This document shows, piece by piece, positions 10,970-22,802 of a stretch of DNA of 64,000 nucleotides (the first letter of the stretch is position 1; every line of letters begins with the position of its first letter). The translations under genes were made by a program, and so were the position numbers. The DNA comes from Phytophthora quininea (lineage: Eukaryota > Oomycota > Peronosporomycetes > Peronosporales > Peronosporaceae), in assembly GCA_011947345.1 (NCBI GenBank), contig JAAVTG010000382.1, positions 1 through 64,000 of the forward strand, in the 5' to 3' direction. The notes below the pieces were generated by a model. It was not told the origin of the DNA and searched no databases. It was given only the letters and a program-made list of their open reading frames with translations.

Positions 10970-12271
10970 TCACTCGAGCAAGTTGGTTTGGATGAGCTGC
11001 ATGAGGCCCACGGGGTTGTCGATGTGCACCCAGTGACCAGAGTTCTGCAGCAAGTGGTGGTAGATCTGGTTGTCGTGCTGGGCATCCAGTCGGTCGAGCA
11101 GCTCGGGCGTCCACATGTTGTTCCTCTCGGCGTGCACAAAGTGGATCTCCACGTCCTTGCCTTCTGCAGCAGGAGGGTTCTCCACCACTGGCCAGAGGTC
11201 GGTCGCCAGGAAGGAGCGGAAGAGCTGCTCGATCACATCTACGTCCATCTTCCACTCGTACTGCTCGGGGCTCTTGCCGATCAAACGCAAGTTGGTGGTG
11301 AGCCATTGAGCCTCCCCAATGCAACGCCATTGGCCTGCAGGTCCTTGACGAGCTGCGCCTTGGAGTGGATGGGCAGCGGGATCTGCTTTACTACGGGGAG
11401 AATCGTCTCGATCGAGTTGGTAAGGTCTCGGCTGGCGTAGTCCGTCTCGCCTGTGCCTGGCAAGGAGTCTAGGATCCAGACTTGGCTGGGGAGCGCTCGC
11501 GATTTTTGCATGCACTGCTGAAGATACGTCAACGCCACCTTGCCACCGAAGGAGTGTCCGAGTACCGCCGTAGGCTCCACCTTCAGGTGAGTAGCCAACT
11601 TGCTGCGAGTTAATCATTAACACAATCAGAAGTTAGTTAGGAGGTGTAATGCAAACAGATATTGCACACAAGTTCAAGCGTACAAGACGTCGTCAGCACA
11701 CGTTTCCAAATTGTGTGGCTCGGAGAATGACGGCGAGTCTCCGTGGCCTACACATATCAACATCAGTTAGCTGTTCTAGAAGGTCCTCCAGGCGATGCAA
11801 CTCACCACGAAGGTCTAAACAAACAAAGCGCCAGTCTGGATTCGCCTTGGTCAGTCTGCAACGTCCAGTACACTTAGCAAACTCCACATTCTAGAGGTAA
11901 TTCTCCAGCTGCGTACTTCTGCGAGAATGTGCGCCAGTTGAGCTTGTTCCCTGCAGCACAGCAAGTACAGCAACACTAGTCAGCTTTCCGCTCTGTCTTA
12001 ATCAAACCGTTGCAGTCTCCTTACCGAGGACACCGTGCATCACCAGCGCCGTCTTCGTGGGCTTCTGGCCGCTGCTCGTGTCCTCAAAGATGCGGTAGGA
12101 CAGCGTGCTCTTCTTACGACCGACAGTGAAGCTGCGACACCATACACCAAACAACACAGTCAGGGTCTGTACAGCGGTTCATCAAGCAAGGATGGCGGGG
12201 ATGGACCTGCGAGCAGCAGCTCCACGACGCACGGAGCCAAACATCCCTCGGGGAAGCGCACGCAGGCTCAT
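10970..12271 (-). CDS. Alpha/beta hydrolase, ABHD11-like, probably mitochondrial
   Basis: Six exons: 12207-12271, 12025-12131, 11917-11950, 11806-11855, 11684-11747 and 10970-11602. All junctions are GT-AG and keep phase. The N-terminus MSLRALPRGMFGSVRRGAA is basic and lacks acidic residues, a likely mitochondrial leader. Motifs: ALVMHGVLG (oxyanion loop), NWRTFSQK, WRFVCLDLRGHGDS, GHSFGGKVAL (nucleophile Ser in GxSxG) and SGHWVHIDNP (catalytic His). This is the order and spacing of the ABHD11/YbfF group. About 317 residues. One base appears missing in the C run 11314-11317 of exon 6 (G run on the coding strand); with it the frame continues into EAQWLTTNLRLIG. Natural substrate unknown; ABHD11 homologues act in mitochondrial lipid or lipoate metabolism. 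Confidence 0.8.
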
Positions 12272-12445
12272 CGTAAATGGCGGCGAGGTGGCTTGGTGTG
12301 CTGACGTCGGGCACTAAGCTTGGCTGCTGTATGGAGGTATACAAACTTCGTGTCATCCATCACTGCGTGTCTCAAATACTGCCATCATTGGAGAGATTGA
12401 TACAGTTTTCGATGGTCGAACTTCAACTATATTGGTGTGTTATCT

Positions 12446-15400
12446 TCAGTCTCCTCCATTCGTGGCTCCGCCCTTCGCTTTCTTCCACCTCCAGGACGGT
12501 CCTATTGACGGCTGAGAGAACTTTTGGACCGGCGTGCCACCAGCGATACCGATTCTGGCCGACGCTTTGCGCACAGCCCGCACACTGATTCGGATGACGT
12601 CCCTCTTGCTGCTGGTCCTGGAGCCTTTGGCGCTATTCCTGCGATCTGCGTCGTTTCTGCTGCTTCTACTGCTCTTGCGACTAGCTCGACGTGCGGTGGA
12701 AGGCGTCACTCTGGCCGCCTCCTCCTCGGACGAGTTGTTTGCCTTCTCAACCGAGTTCGTGGTCGTCGGTCTGGAGCTCCTGGTATCCGACTCTTGTAAT
12801 CGCAGGATTTTGGGCACCAGCATGAGGCCGATCACGAGCGACGTGGCGCTGAGCACAATGAACGAGAAGAAGAGGAAGAAGACGGTGGCCGAGAGCGTCA
12901 CGAAGTAGCCCATAGGTAGCAGCAGCAGACTCGAGAAGAGCACCACCACTGCAGACGCAAAGATCCAAACAGATTCCTGGAAGTCCGAAGACACTTTGCG
13001 GATGAGGATCGACAAGTACAAGCCGCCGAACAGCATGACCGCCTTCCAGAAGAACAGCAGCCCGATGAAGACGGAGCTGGTGGACACGCAGCGCAGTCGC
13101 TCCACTGGTAACCCGCCAATGTCTACACTCGCTTCGGCTTTCAGAGTGGCTTTCGAGGGAGAAACAATTTGCCACGACACCAAAATCACAATATCTACCG
13201 CCAGGAACGCTGCCAGCACTTTCATCATGGTGCCAGTGGAGAGCACGACGCGCTTCATAGACGACGACAGAAAGACACGATACACTCGCATGGACTTGAC
13301 CACCAGCGAACCGAAAATGAGTGTGAAGGACCAGGAAACTAAAGTCGGGCGCAGCGCACAAACGGATCGGGATGGGGCTCCGCTGTACAGGACAGTGGCG
13401 CAGCACATGAGAATCCCACCGAGAAGCATCGTCACCAGGAACTGGTACTGCGATCGCTTGACGATGGGCTTCTCTCGGTTATACATCACGAACCCGGTGC
13501 AAGCGACCATGACGCAGACAAGCAGACTTGCAATCACGGTGACCGCTACAGAAGGTGCCGTGTCAAAACGCACGTATTCGCAGTCAATGAGCACCGACGC
13601 AGGGAGATCCACGCCGCCGGAGCATTCGCTGGATAGTGACGCGTTCTTCTCATCCGGCAGATACCAGCGGAATGTCACGTTGCGTCGGCCTGAGCTCGTG
13701 CATCCCGTGACATCGTACGTGTAGAAGGTGCTGTCACATTGCGGCTTCCTGCCAAGCGTTATCCACAAGAGCCACGTGTTGGTGTTGTCTGTAAGCCACG
13801 TGCACGATCGACTCGTCACCAACGTCGGAGGAAGCCCCGAACCGGGCAACGTGTACGCGTCGCAATTGTAAGGCAGCGAAGAATTGTCGGGTTGAGGCAC
13901 TCGCCAGTAAAATGCCACACGCCGAGGAGACGACTCGGTGCCGTTCTTGGTCGTGGCGCACCCGCCCAGCGTAAAGCTGTAGTGAGTATCGTACTTGCAG
14001 ACTGGCAGCGGGTCGAGCCACAGACTCCACGTGGGATAGTTTTCGGGATCCCGCAACCAAGTGCAGGCAGCTTGGAACTTCGACTCGAGATCCGATCGAT
14101 TTCCAGCACTTTGCAGATCATCGTAGTCGGCCAGCAAGCTGTCCATGTGTTTTTCCTGTAGTGTGAATTGATACATGAGACTTGAGAATCCGCCGTCGCT
14201 CTTTGACACCAAGTTGGCGACATACTTCCCCAGCAGGACGTGCGGGAAGTCCGCTTTGACAGGGTTGGTGGTCGCTTTTCCATAGCCGTTCTCCCCGAAC
14301 GAGCCCGTGTTTACCGCCGTCCGGGTAGGTGTAGCCCACGGCAGCGCCACTCGCTCGATTTGTCCGACATGGCGCTGGTGGAATTCATCGGGTTGATAAT
14401 GGTAAAACGCCACTGGGACGTTTGTTTTGAGGGCCTCCTCAATGTAGACGATCGCACCGTCGATGCCCAGGAAGCAGAAGTAAGCGGGGATATCGTTGTT
14501 GGACATCGAAGCCTGCAAGTAGCCGACATCGTACGATGCGTCCATCATAATGACCACGAGACATTGTCCGCCGTTGTTTTCTCGATTGGTGCAGGCTTCG
14601 GATTTGAGCAAGAATTCAGACAGCCTAGTAGGCCGTCCTCACACCCGGAGGTTTGTGGCGGGTAGTACGTTGGGTTGTTGAAGAGCACGGATGCCTGTAG
14701 CGTGTGAATGAGATCGTCGCTCTCGCTGTAATCTCTCCAAAAGTCCGCACTGAAAGCTGGTGACGATCCAAGTCCCTGGGCAATGAATGTTGTGCTGGTG
14801 TAGAGTCCCGAGAGTCCGTCGTATCCGACGCTCCCGACGAAAGATGATTCGTTGTAATAGACAGCCAGATCGCGGGCGGTGGCAGCGTCCAACCACACCT
14901 CAATGTTGGCGTGGGTAGGAGAGCAGATCCCTGTCCCGACGGAAGACATTCGCTGCGTCATATCCACAGCCCCAGACGCTGTGAAGAAAGAAACTTCATA
15001 GCCCAACTAGTCGATAGCAACGGATACGGTTAGTGAGTAGATCGCTCATAAAGTCTTCTTCTTCACGTACCAATTCCTGGGCGAGGATCGATAGCACGAA
15101 CGTCGAAAGATCATGAGACGTCCACGTGTCAAACTCCAATACCAGAGTGCCGTTCACGCGTCCCCGGTCAATGATGTTGCCGTTGTCATCCACACGAGCG
15201 CCGACGCCGTAAAACGACGAGTCTGATGGCATGCAGTCCGCTTGGTACAGCTCTGCGAGTGGTTTTGCAGTCCGTTCGTCACTCAGGCGAAAGCGAGGAG
15301 TGCTGAGAGCTCCGTGAAGGTACGGGTTTACTAGCGTACCGATCGAGTCTCGATCCGTAGCCGATATGGACAAATTCTGCTCGACAATGGCGGCCCATGC

Positions 15401-15593
15401 GTCGTCGAAGCATGTTCCTAATAGCTGGTTGGGCGCGATATCTGCGGAAGATGTCTGGAAGTGCTGCCAAAGAGGAATAATCGCACAATAAGAACAGGGT
15501 AGGCGTGGTAAAACAGCTAGCTCAACGTACTAGGCAAGCACAGAGCACGGTGAAGACTCGACGGACAGTCACGAACTTCCACGGAGCAGCCAT
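12446..15593 (-). CDS. Class C G-protein-coupled receptor with OpuAC-like ligand-binding ectodomain
   Basis: Exons 15531-15593, 15071-15463 and 12446-15006; about 1,005 residues. MAAPWKFVTVRRVFTVLC is a signal peptide. The ectodomain (to about residue 530) contains LGYEVSFFTASGAVD and GICSPTHANIEVW, which resemble bacterial glycine-betaine-type substrate-binding proteins (OpuAC); a Cys-rich repeated segment follows (YDTHYSFTLGGC and YTYDVTGCTSSG are two copies). Seven hydrophobic segments follow from VAVTVIASLLVCVMVACTG to FLFFSFIVLSATSLVIGLML, with KPIVKRSQYQFL and GLYLSILIRKVS typical of the 7tm_3 family. The tail is Ser/Arg-rich. A likely metabolite-sensing receptor at the plasma membrane. 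One base is missing near 14604 (A run on the coding strand); with it GLLGCLNSCS runs into SEACTNREN. Neither ligand nor G protein can be read from sequence. Confidence 0.82.
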
Positions 15594-15897
15594 CGCAGTG
15601 GATCCTGCAATAAATACGAAGAGTGAATTGGAGACCTTCCTGGAGGTGACTGTCCGTTTTTCAAGGTGCCTATTCGGATGGACGTCCTCGCGATTTTGCA
15701 TCTGCGGTGAGATGGTTGCATCTAGCTATGCCGAGCTGGTTGCACTGGTGAACTTCCTCACACAGCAAGAAAGCCTTCCAACAAACTCAATGAATTCAAA
15801 GATGTTCACTACAAGTGGTGCGCCTTGAAAGCATCGAAATCAGTATCCGATGCCAGCACCTCTACTCCAGAGTAGCTGAGCAATTCAAGTGCTTCAG
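15594..15897. other. Intergenic gap between receptor start and HIG1 gene stop
   Basis: 304 bases with no convincing gene, repeat or RNA. It should hold the receptor promoter and the 3' end of the HIG1 transcript. Confidence 0.5.
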
Positions 15898-16539
15898 CTA
15901 CTTATTGCCGCCGTCTTCCTCCTCGTCGAACCTCCCGCGTCTCTTCATAAAGTCGTTGAACGCCATCGTGCTCAGCAGCAGCGCCACCACTGCCGACTGC
16001 GCGTACAGCCGCGTGTGCATGATCTGCTGCGAGCGCTGGATGGCCGTGTTGGTGCTCTGGTACGCGAAGATGCCGCCGACGATCGGCACGCCGGCCATGA
16101 CGAGCACTCGGTACGGGTGGTCGTACCAGTAGTTGGCGGCGCGTTGCAACGGCGTCAGCGATCCTCGGTGGTGCATCCGCAGCTCCACAAAGTTGGGGTC
16201 CATGGTCGCCAGATACTTTTCCGGGTTGCGAGCGCCCGCGACGATGCGCTGCTCCGACACGAACGTGAAGACGGCCAGTCCTGGCATCAGAGCGAGCGCA
16301 GTCTTGCCACTCACGTTGAGTCGGGAGCGAAAAGTCGACCAGTACTTGTTGGCCGTCAAGACTGCGCCAGCTGAGACGATGCTGGTCGCCCCGCCAGCCT
16401 TCAGACCGGACACGTAAGCGTGCCACGAGATGATGTCGCGATTCGTCTTGGAGCTCATCGATGGCGGAGTAGACATTGGGCTCGTAAATTCAGGAGTGAA
16501 GAAAGCGGCGGTTCGAGGAGGACCTTCGGTTTCTTTCAT
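15898..16539 (-). CDS. HIG1-domain protein, probable mitochondrial inner-membrane factor
   Basis: Single exon, 213 residues. The ATG at 16539 is preferred over an upstream GTG. The C-terminal part (about residues 135-205) has two hydrophobic segments, YRVLVMAGVPIVGGIFAY and AQSAVVALLLSTMAF, separated by a polar loop QRSQQIMHTRLYAQ; this hairpin, and the basic-loop RLYAQ pattern, are typical of hypoxia-induced HIG1/Rcf1 proteins, which bind cytochrome c oxidase and respiratory supercomplexes. The N-terminal half holds two more moderately hydrophobic segments (KAGGATSIVSAGAVL, TALALMPGLAVFTF), so it is longer than the usual 90-150 residue members. Intact frame. Its start lies 43 bases from the stop of the DENN gene, on the same strand. 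Confidence 0.65.
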   Translation of the reverse strand: MKETEGPPRTAAFFTPEFTSPMSTPPSMSSKTNRDIISWHAYVSGLKAGGATSIVSAGAVLTANKYWSTFRSRLNVSGKTALALMPGLAVFTFVSEQRIVAGARNPEKYLATMDPNFVELRMHHRGSLTPLQRAANYWYDHPYRVLVMAGVPIVGGIFAYQSTNTAIQRSQQIMHTRLYAQSAVVALLLSTMAFNDFMKRRGRFDEEEDGGNK

Positions 16540-16582
16540 GGTAAGCCCAAGCGGTTGCCCTTTGCCTCGCACTCACTCGTGT

Positions 16583-19383
16583 TCATCTGAATTTGAGCTC
16601 GTCACCAATAATAATACTGCCACTGATGCAGCTTTCGTACGCTCCGTGATCATCGACATCGGCACTGTTTTCCTTGTTGTGCTCTTCATCGCTATCATCA
16701 TGCTCCGCGTCGTCTTCGTTCTGCGCGTCTTGAGCTTGCACAGCGAACATGCTGAACATTTGCGTCTCCTGGAAGCGTAGGATGTAGTCAGCGACCATGG
16801 CGCTGCAACGGCGACGGGAGCTGAGTAATGTGATGGAACCTCGCGAAGACGACGAGGACGAGGACGTTGACGAGCTAACGCGATCCGAGCGCTTCTCCGG
16901 GGAACTCTCTCCGCTGTTTTCCTTCTCTGCCATCGCCAACGTGCAGATAGACTCGATGTGGCGATGGATGCGAGCGCACATAATCTTGCAGGCCTCGTCC
17001 TGCCGAACGGTAGGAAAGTCTGGCTCCTGATGTTTGCCAAAGAGTTGCGCCGAAAAAGGTTCGAGTTCGTGTACCAGTTCATCACACTCTGGCAACTTGA
17101 GCTCATGGTACGTGATCAGGTCTTCGTCGTGCATATGCAGCGCGTTTTGGTCCATGTTCATCTCGATGACATCCTTCATGGGCTTCTCCAGCGTCGAGAA
17201 TTTAGGGATTGCAGCGGAGTTGATCGATACACGGCCAGCAATGAGAGGAACGGGAGCTTCCAACAACTCGTCGAGCCGAGGCGGAAGAACGGTGATCACA
17301 GGCCCCGCCCACTGCAAGGGGTGAAGGAGAGTGATGAGAGCAAGCACGCAGGAACTGACGATGTTCACGTGGTCGGATACCACCAACACCTTCCGCTCGC
17401 AGCACAAGCAGCCCAGCAGAAACAGCACTTGGTCCACTGAGAGCAGTCCAAAGAGTGTCGGGGCTGCGTATTCCAGCAGCAAGTGTCTCTGCTCCACGTC
17501 TAGACTCGCCTTGTGCGACCGGTGGAAAGCCAACTTTGTAATATTCGGTGAGAGCACCATGCGACTCCAGCCGCCCATCGATGGGATCGGCATCGTCTTC
17601 AGGTGCTCCATGACCCCTTGAAAGACCTCCACAAAGTCGAGCATACCCAGTGGTTTTTCCAGTAGTGCTGCCGGTTCTGAAGTCTTGCGCGTCCTTTTCT
17701 CCGTGTCTTCGGATCGTTTAGCATTCCAGAGCACCGCTATCCCATACAGGACTTTGAAAAACAAACTAAAGAATGGATACGGGCTCAGCAGACACAAACA
17801 GCATTGCGTTGGACCATTGCTAGCTGTCGATTTTCGCGATGCGGGGTCTGACTTGTCGTTCGTTTGGTCTTCATGATCTGGAAACAGAGGACAACGCACG
17901 CAAATGGCGTAGGTGACCTCTGTCGGGCTGCTAGCACTAGCGATCGTCAACACAAAAGTGGAGTCTGGACTTCGATACGTGCGGTGGCGCTCTTGCAGCG
18001 AGCGTTTGAGTTGTGCGAGGGAAAAATCGCTCGAGACTGGAGGCTCTGCCCCGTACGGAAAGCAAATCTCCAGTAAACCTTCGAGTTCTTGGACTTCCCC
18101 GGCGTTCTGTGGGTATACACACAAAAGCTTCGATGCTGGAGACGGATCTGCAGCTTGGGTAGTTTTGGCTTTTGTTGGCGCAGCAGGCGGAAGTGGTGGC
18201 GTGGTCGGTGCGCTGTTCGTCCCTCTCAAGCCGTTGGGAACGAGGTTGGAAAACAATCCGGTGGCTGCGCGTCTCAACGGAGACAATGTCTTGTCTTCAA
18301 CGGCGCTGTCCTGCGTCGCCTGCGACTGACGTTTTAGCAGCCACATGCTCCCAGCGCTAGGGGTTTTCCACTTGCTGCTGGATGCAGCATTCTTCGAGCG
18401 CAGTGTTACTTCATCTGATGTCGTTGAATAATTCTGCTGCGCTGGTGTTGAATCATCGTACTCTGGGAAACTTCTTGCGCGCTGGAAGTCTGGGTTCTGA
18501 AGGCGGTCTGGGAACGACAGCCTCGGTCTGGGCTTCGGCTTCGTCGGAGTTGGGCCAGCCAGCACAACAGCGTACTTAAATAATGATTCTATCGAGGAAT
18601 CATAGACTTCGGGTCTGGAAGGAGAGCACTCTTCACATTCGGGCGGACCTTGAGACTGTCGTGGCGAGTCGTGGTCGATCTGGTTGCTCTCATCAGTAGA
18701 TGGCTCCTCAATTGAAAACGACAGCGCGCTAACTTGTCTGGGCGATTCTGGTAAAGATACCTCCTCGCCAGAGTCCTTGACAGCAAGCGAGGACACTTTG
18801 CTGTCCTGTTGACGATCAATCTCGGCGATGTTGCTCTCTGGGCCCTTGGGGGATGTTGATGATAGTGAGGACAATTCCAAGCTCGTCGTAGACGTTGTTT
18901 CACTGATGCTACGCTTCAGTTGAGTGAGTTCTCCCTGTAGTCGCTCGCAATTAGAGCAAACGTCATTTTGGCGCTGAGCAAAACAAAAGGCGACCGTCAG
19001 ACCAACAATACTCTTCGAAGCAGACGCGCGGACCTCGTACGCTTTGGTGATCTTGACAAGAACAGTGCCTTTTCCAGTCCAGCAATTGAGCCGTCAACTC
19101 TTGACACCGCACTTTCTCCTCCTGCAGTTGACGCTTTGTTTCCTGTAAAACATTTCCGCTCAGCCCTAGAACAAAGCGCTAGAAGATTGAATTGCAGAGA
19201 TCTTACCCGAAGACGTCGACCAAGCTCCTTGTTAACCTATGAGTGAAGCCACACATGTGAGCAGGAGACACGAAACAGTCGGCAGCTTCGCCCCACTCGT
19301 ACCTTGGTTTCTCGTTGGAATCTGCGTTTCCACTCTGCTGCTGCCAGCTCTTGGTTCTGATCGTCGACGTCGACTCCTTGCAT
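16583..19383 (-). CDS. DENN-domain protein (putative Rab GEF)
   Basis: Four exons, 19303-19383, 19207-19236, 19041-19142 and 16583-18973, all in phase; 867 residues without frame breaks. The N-terminus (QELAAAEWKRRFQRETK, KRQLQEEKVRCQELTAQLL, ERLQGELTQLKRS) is a coiled coil split over the small exons. After a Ser/Pro-rich linker comes the uDENN part (LFKYAVVLAGP around residue 203; KLLCVYP around 353), then cDENN (about 510-680) with LLLEYAAPTLFGLLS, VLFLLGCLCCERKVLVVS, ALITLLHPLQWAGPVI and LEAPVPLIAGR, the family hallmark. An acidic Ser-rich tail follows. DENN proteins usually activate Rab GTPases by nucleotide exchange; the partner Rab cannot be read from sequence. The coiled-coil exon boundaries are less certain than the DENN exon. 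Confidence 0.82.
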
Positions 19384-19651
19384 GATAGAAGAGCAAGTGC
19401 AGGAGCCTGACACCAATCGCGAAGGCTATTTTGTCCGCCTCCTCACTGCGGTCCGTTTCTCCGACCTAAGCGGTTTTCAGCATAAATCAATTCGGTCCAA
19501 ACGACAACGCGAGCTGGGACGACTCGACCGCTGCAACATTGCTGCATCACGTTACCATTGGACAGTTTCTCTTTCATTTTGTTTGCCAGTGGGCTGAGTC
19601 CACGTTCTCCATCTAAAGACGCTCTTCAGCCACGTCGTCCTTGCTGTAAAT

Positions 19652-21132
19652 CTATCTGAGCTCGACGCCGAGGTCCTTCACCATCTTGTCACGCACAAGG
19701 AGCTACAATACACGTGCATCACGTTAGAAAGATACCCCCGACGTCAATCAAGACAAAGTCGTTACCTGAATGTCGTCGACCTCACTATTTGTCAGGTTGC
19801 GATCCATGTGGCGATACGTGATGCGGTAGCACTTGCTCTTGCGCTGCGTCTTCGGGTGCGTAAACTCGTCCACAACAGCGACCTGCTCGACCATATCGCC
19901 AGCGATATCGCGCACAACTTCGCACAGGTTGTTCTCGTGGAAGTCATCACCATGCCAGAAACTCACGTCCTTGAAGCAGGCCGGATACTTGCTGTAGGGC
20001 TTGAACTTGGTGATCTCGCCGTCCATGAATTGCGAGATGAAGCGCTGGTCCTGGGACCAGAACAGACGGATGTCCGGAATGTCAAACAGCACCATTGCGA
20101 GGCGCTCCAGACCAAGACCGAACGCCCAGCCAACATTCTCCCCAATCCGGCATTGCGGACGATCTCCTGCTGCAGCACACCGCAGCCAAGTACCTCGAGC
20201 CAGTCGCCGTTGAAGTAGATCTCCAGCTCCAGAGACGGCTCCGTGAACGGGAAGTACGCCTCCACCCAGCGCATCTCCACCTCGCCGAACAATTCTTTTG
20301 CCATGCCTTCCAGCGTCTTCTTCAGCTCTTCCTTGACGATCGCAACCTTCTCCTCGCGAGGGGTAGACGCATCCAACTGCAGCAGCACAACAAGAAGGCA
20401 TCAGTAATCAGGTAAAAAAATCTTCGCACTAATCCTCCACACCTCGGAGAAAATGCGGACGCCCTCCATCTGATGGAAGACTGGGTAGTGACTGGCATCG
20501 ATCTCATCGCGACGGTAGACGTCTCCAGAGACCAGAAAGGACTTGTATCCCTTCTTCATCGTCGCCACTTCGTGCGCGCTCGTGTGTGCTCGCAGCACCC
20601 TGTCCTGGTCCACGTAGTACGTGTCCGTGACTTTTCGACTCACGTGGTCCTTAGGCACGAGCATCGAGTCGAAGCAGTCGTAGGTCGTCACGACGGGGTC
20701 CAGGTCGTCAAACACTGTGAACTTGGGAGCACTGTCACAACGCCATTAGTTTGCATGTCAATTCTACTAGAGAACTCCTCTCCGTCTCACCCGTGGGACT
20801 CGTGCAGCTCGTCGAAGTAGCCCTCGATCTTGGTTTTGATGATGTGCAGCGGGTGGTTGGGCTGGCGGTGCAGATTAACGCCGATCTTGTTGGCGATAGA
20901 TTCGCCCACGTTGCAGTACGGGTCGCGGTTCTTCATCCAAGCAAGCTCTGTAGCAGAAATGGCGTTGGTCAGACAGGATGACTTGGCAAAAGGAGGCAGT
21001 ATGAGTGAGCTGCGGACCTGAGCTGCTGCTTGCAAGAGTGCGACTGGGAGTGCTAGAGCCAAGTAATGCGTGAGGTCGACGCGTGAGAGAGGCGCATCGG
21101 GCCTGGAGGCCTTGAGGTGCGCGGCGCAGCAT
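19652..21132 (-). CDS. FARS2: Phenylalanyl-tRNA synthetase, mitochondrial (class IIc, monomeric)
   Basis: Five exons: 21018-21132, 20791-20947, 20443-20731, 19766-20376 and 19652-19702. The leader MLRRAPQGLQARCASLTRR is a mitochondrial presequence. The core shows NKIGVNLHRQPNHPL, LRAHTSAHEVATM (motif 2 region), DASHYPVFHQMEGVR, WAFGLGLERLAMVLFDIPD (motif 3) and LFWSQDQRF. The C-terminal FDX-ACB anticodon-binding domain begins KYPACFKDVSFW and ends in exon 5. The enzyme charges mitochondrial tRNA-Phe as a monomer. One base is missing in the C run 20140-20143 of exon 4 (G run on the coding strand); adding it makes the exon length fit exactly and restores NAGLGENVGW. About 407 residues. A 753-base transposon-like element sits 84 bases upstream of the start codon. 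Confidence 0.9.
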
Positions 21133-21216
21133 GATCCTTTGACGCGCTCGATGTGCGGCGACGGAGGAGCAGCGGTACTCGGTGTGTACCACACCATTAC
21201 GCATTTTTGCAGGTTA

Positions 21217-21969
21217 TTAACAAGGATTGCCTGACTCAACCAGACCATTTTTCGTTGTGGGTCGAAAACTAATTTTACCAAAAGATATGAGGCATCGTTA
21301 AGCTGTGTCAATACATCATGCCATGGTATAAAAACATTGTGGGCTAGGTTGTACCGCGGAATAGCGTCCATTCAACTTATACTATATGATATGTAGGAGG
21401 TGGCAAGTTCAGAGTTTTGAAAAATTGTCGGTATGTCTCTAAGTGTTTCGTTAAAATGATGGCACCTTAGCCAAAACTAGTTATACACATCCAATCACAG
21501 CGCTTTCGATATTGCCTAAACATTTGCGTTAAGGTGTGTATTCACGTGCAGCGCCCTAGATGCCCCGCTAAAAACAGCTTCTTGAGAAAAACTCAAAACG
21601 ACCAACTATGCTATCGTTTTAGACATGTTATATCCTCAGGAACTATTATTATTTTACTTAGACAACTAGATATGGCATAGGTAGCCCAAGAACAAAGACG
21701 CCATGTAAAAATAACTCCGATCGAACGAAATTTTTATTTTGCCTATAGAAAAGTCGAAGCCATTTTGCTCGGAATGCCATGTTTGACCTACGATAATGCA
21801 ATAACCAAAACAGATCCGATCATGCCACTACCCCCACTTCTCTTAGAAAAACGTCAATTTAATGGCATAAAAATATTGTGGGCTAATTTACAAAACTGGA
21901 GATTTTAATTTTCAGGCAACCCCGAAAATGCCGTTTTTCAGTCTGGTTGAGTCATGCAATCCTTGTTAA
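21217..21969. mobile_element. MITE-like element with 29-base terminal inverted repeats
   Basis: The ends 21217-21245 and 21941-21969 are inverted copies (TTAACAAGGATTGC, then TGACTCAACCAGAC) differing at one position. The 753-base interior is AT-rich, has no long open frame, and holds an internal direct repeat (ATTGTGGGCTA at about 21338 and 21876). A short TTA/TAA target duplication is possible but not certain. It is non-autonomous; the superfamily is not identifiable. Confidence 0.7.
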
Positions 21970-22550
21970 TTTTTTGAAGTAAAAAGCCTCGGCAAATGTA
22001 CATGAGAAGGCTCCGGTTGACATGTGCAGTTATTTTCGCTATTCGCAAAAGCTTCATGGCTCCCCAGGAAATCGTCTCAGCCGACCTTTTTAAAACGAAT
22101 GTGTCGGAAAAGTGATTTCGACTCGCATCGAGGTTATTCTCCGAGATGTGTGCCATACGTGCGCGCGTATACAATGGCGCAAGGCCGAACCAACCGTTCT
22201 GTTGAAACCTGATTATTGTTGGGTTAAATTAACACCTACGCGCTGTTATCATACGTTTCATGGCGAGATTGCAAGGGGGTGGGTGTAAGTTTATAGGCCC
22301 CCGCAGAGTCAACAACAAATTGGGCTTCTGCTGCGCCCAGACCGACATCCGTGGGGGTGCTGGAGTTGTGCTCACCTTGTGTACCCGTCGGCGAGCTCGT
22401 GCAGCTCTTCAAGGATGCTTGATGGATCGAGGTTGAACCTTACAGAGGCTTACGCCATCATTTCGCGCAGGATCCTCGTATTTTTAATGCAACAACAGTA
22501 GAAATTTCGTATACATGTACTAACGTTTTTATATTATAATACCAACATTA
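21970..22550. other. Non-coding stretch between two transposons
   Basis: 581 bases, with no open frame I can assign and no recognisable RNA. A C/G-rich patch at 22270-22400 separates AT-rich flanks. Confidence 0.4.
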
Positions 22551-22802
22551 CACTCCGCAACAGGATAGATCGGCCACCCATGCTGGTGGCCGTAATTTCG
22601 TCAATTTTAGGAGTTGGAGCCTACTATTTAGATATGTTCTGTCGCTAATTGAGAGAAAGACTGTGTTTGTGCTAACGAGCTGGATTTAGCAGTTTATCGG
22701 GTGGCTAGCATACAGAGCAACGCCTTTGGCACTGCGACAGAATAGATCGGCCACCCACACCTATAGTGAACGCAAGTATAAATGTATCAAAATGATTGAA
22801 TC

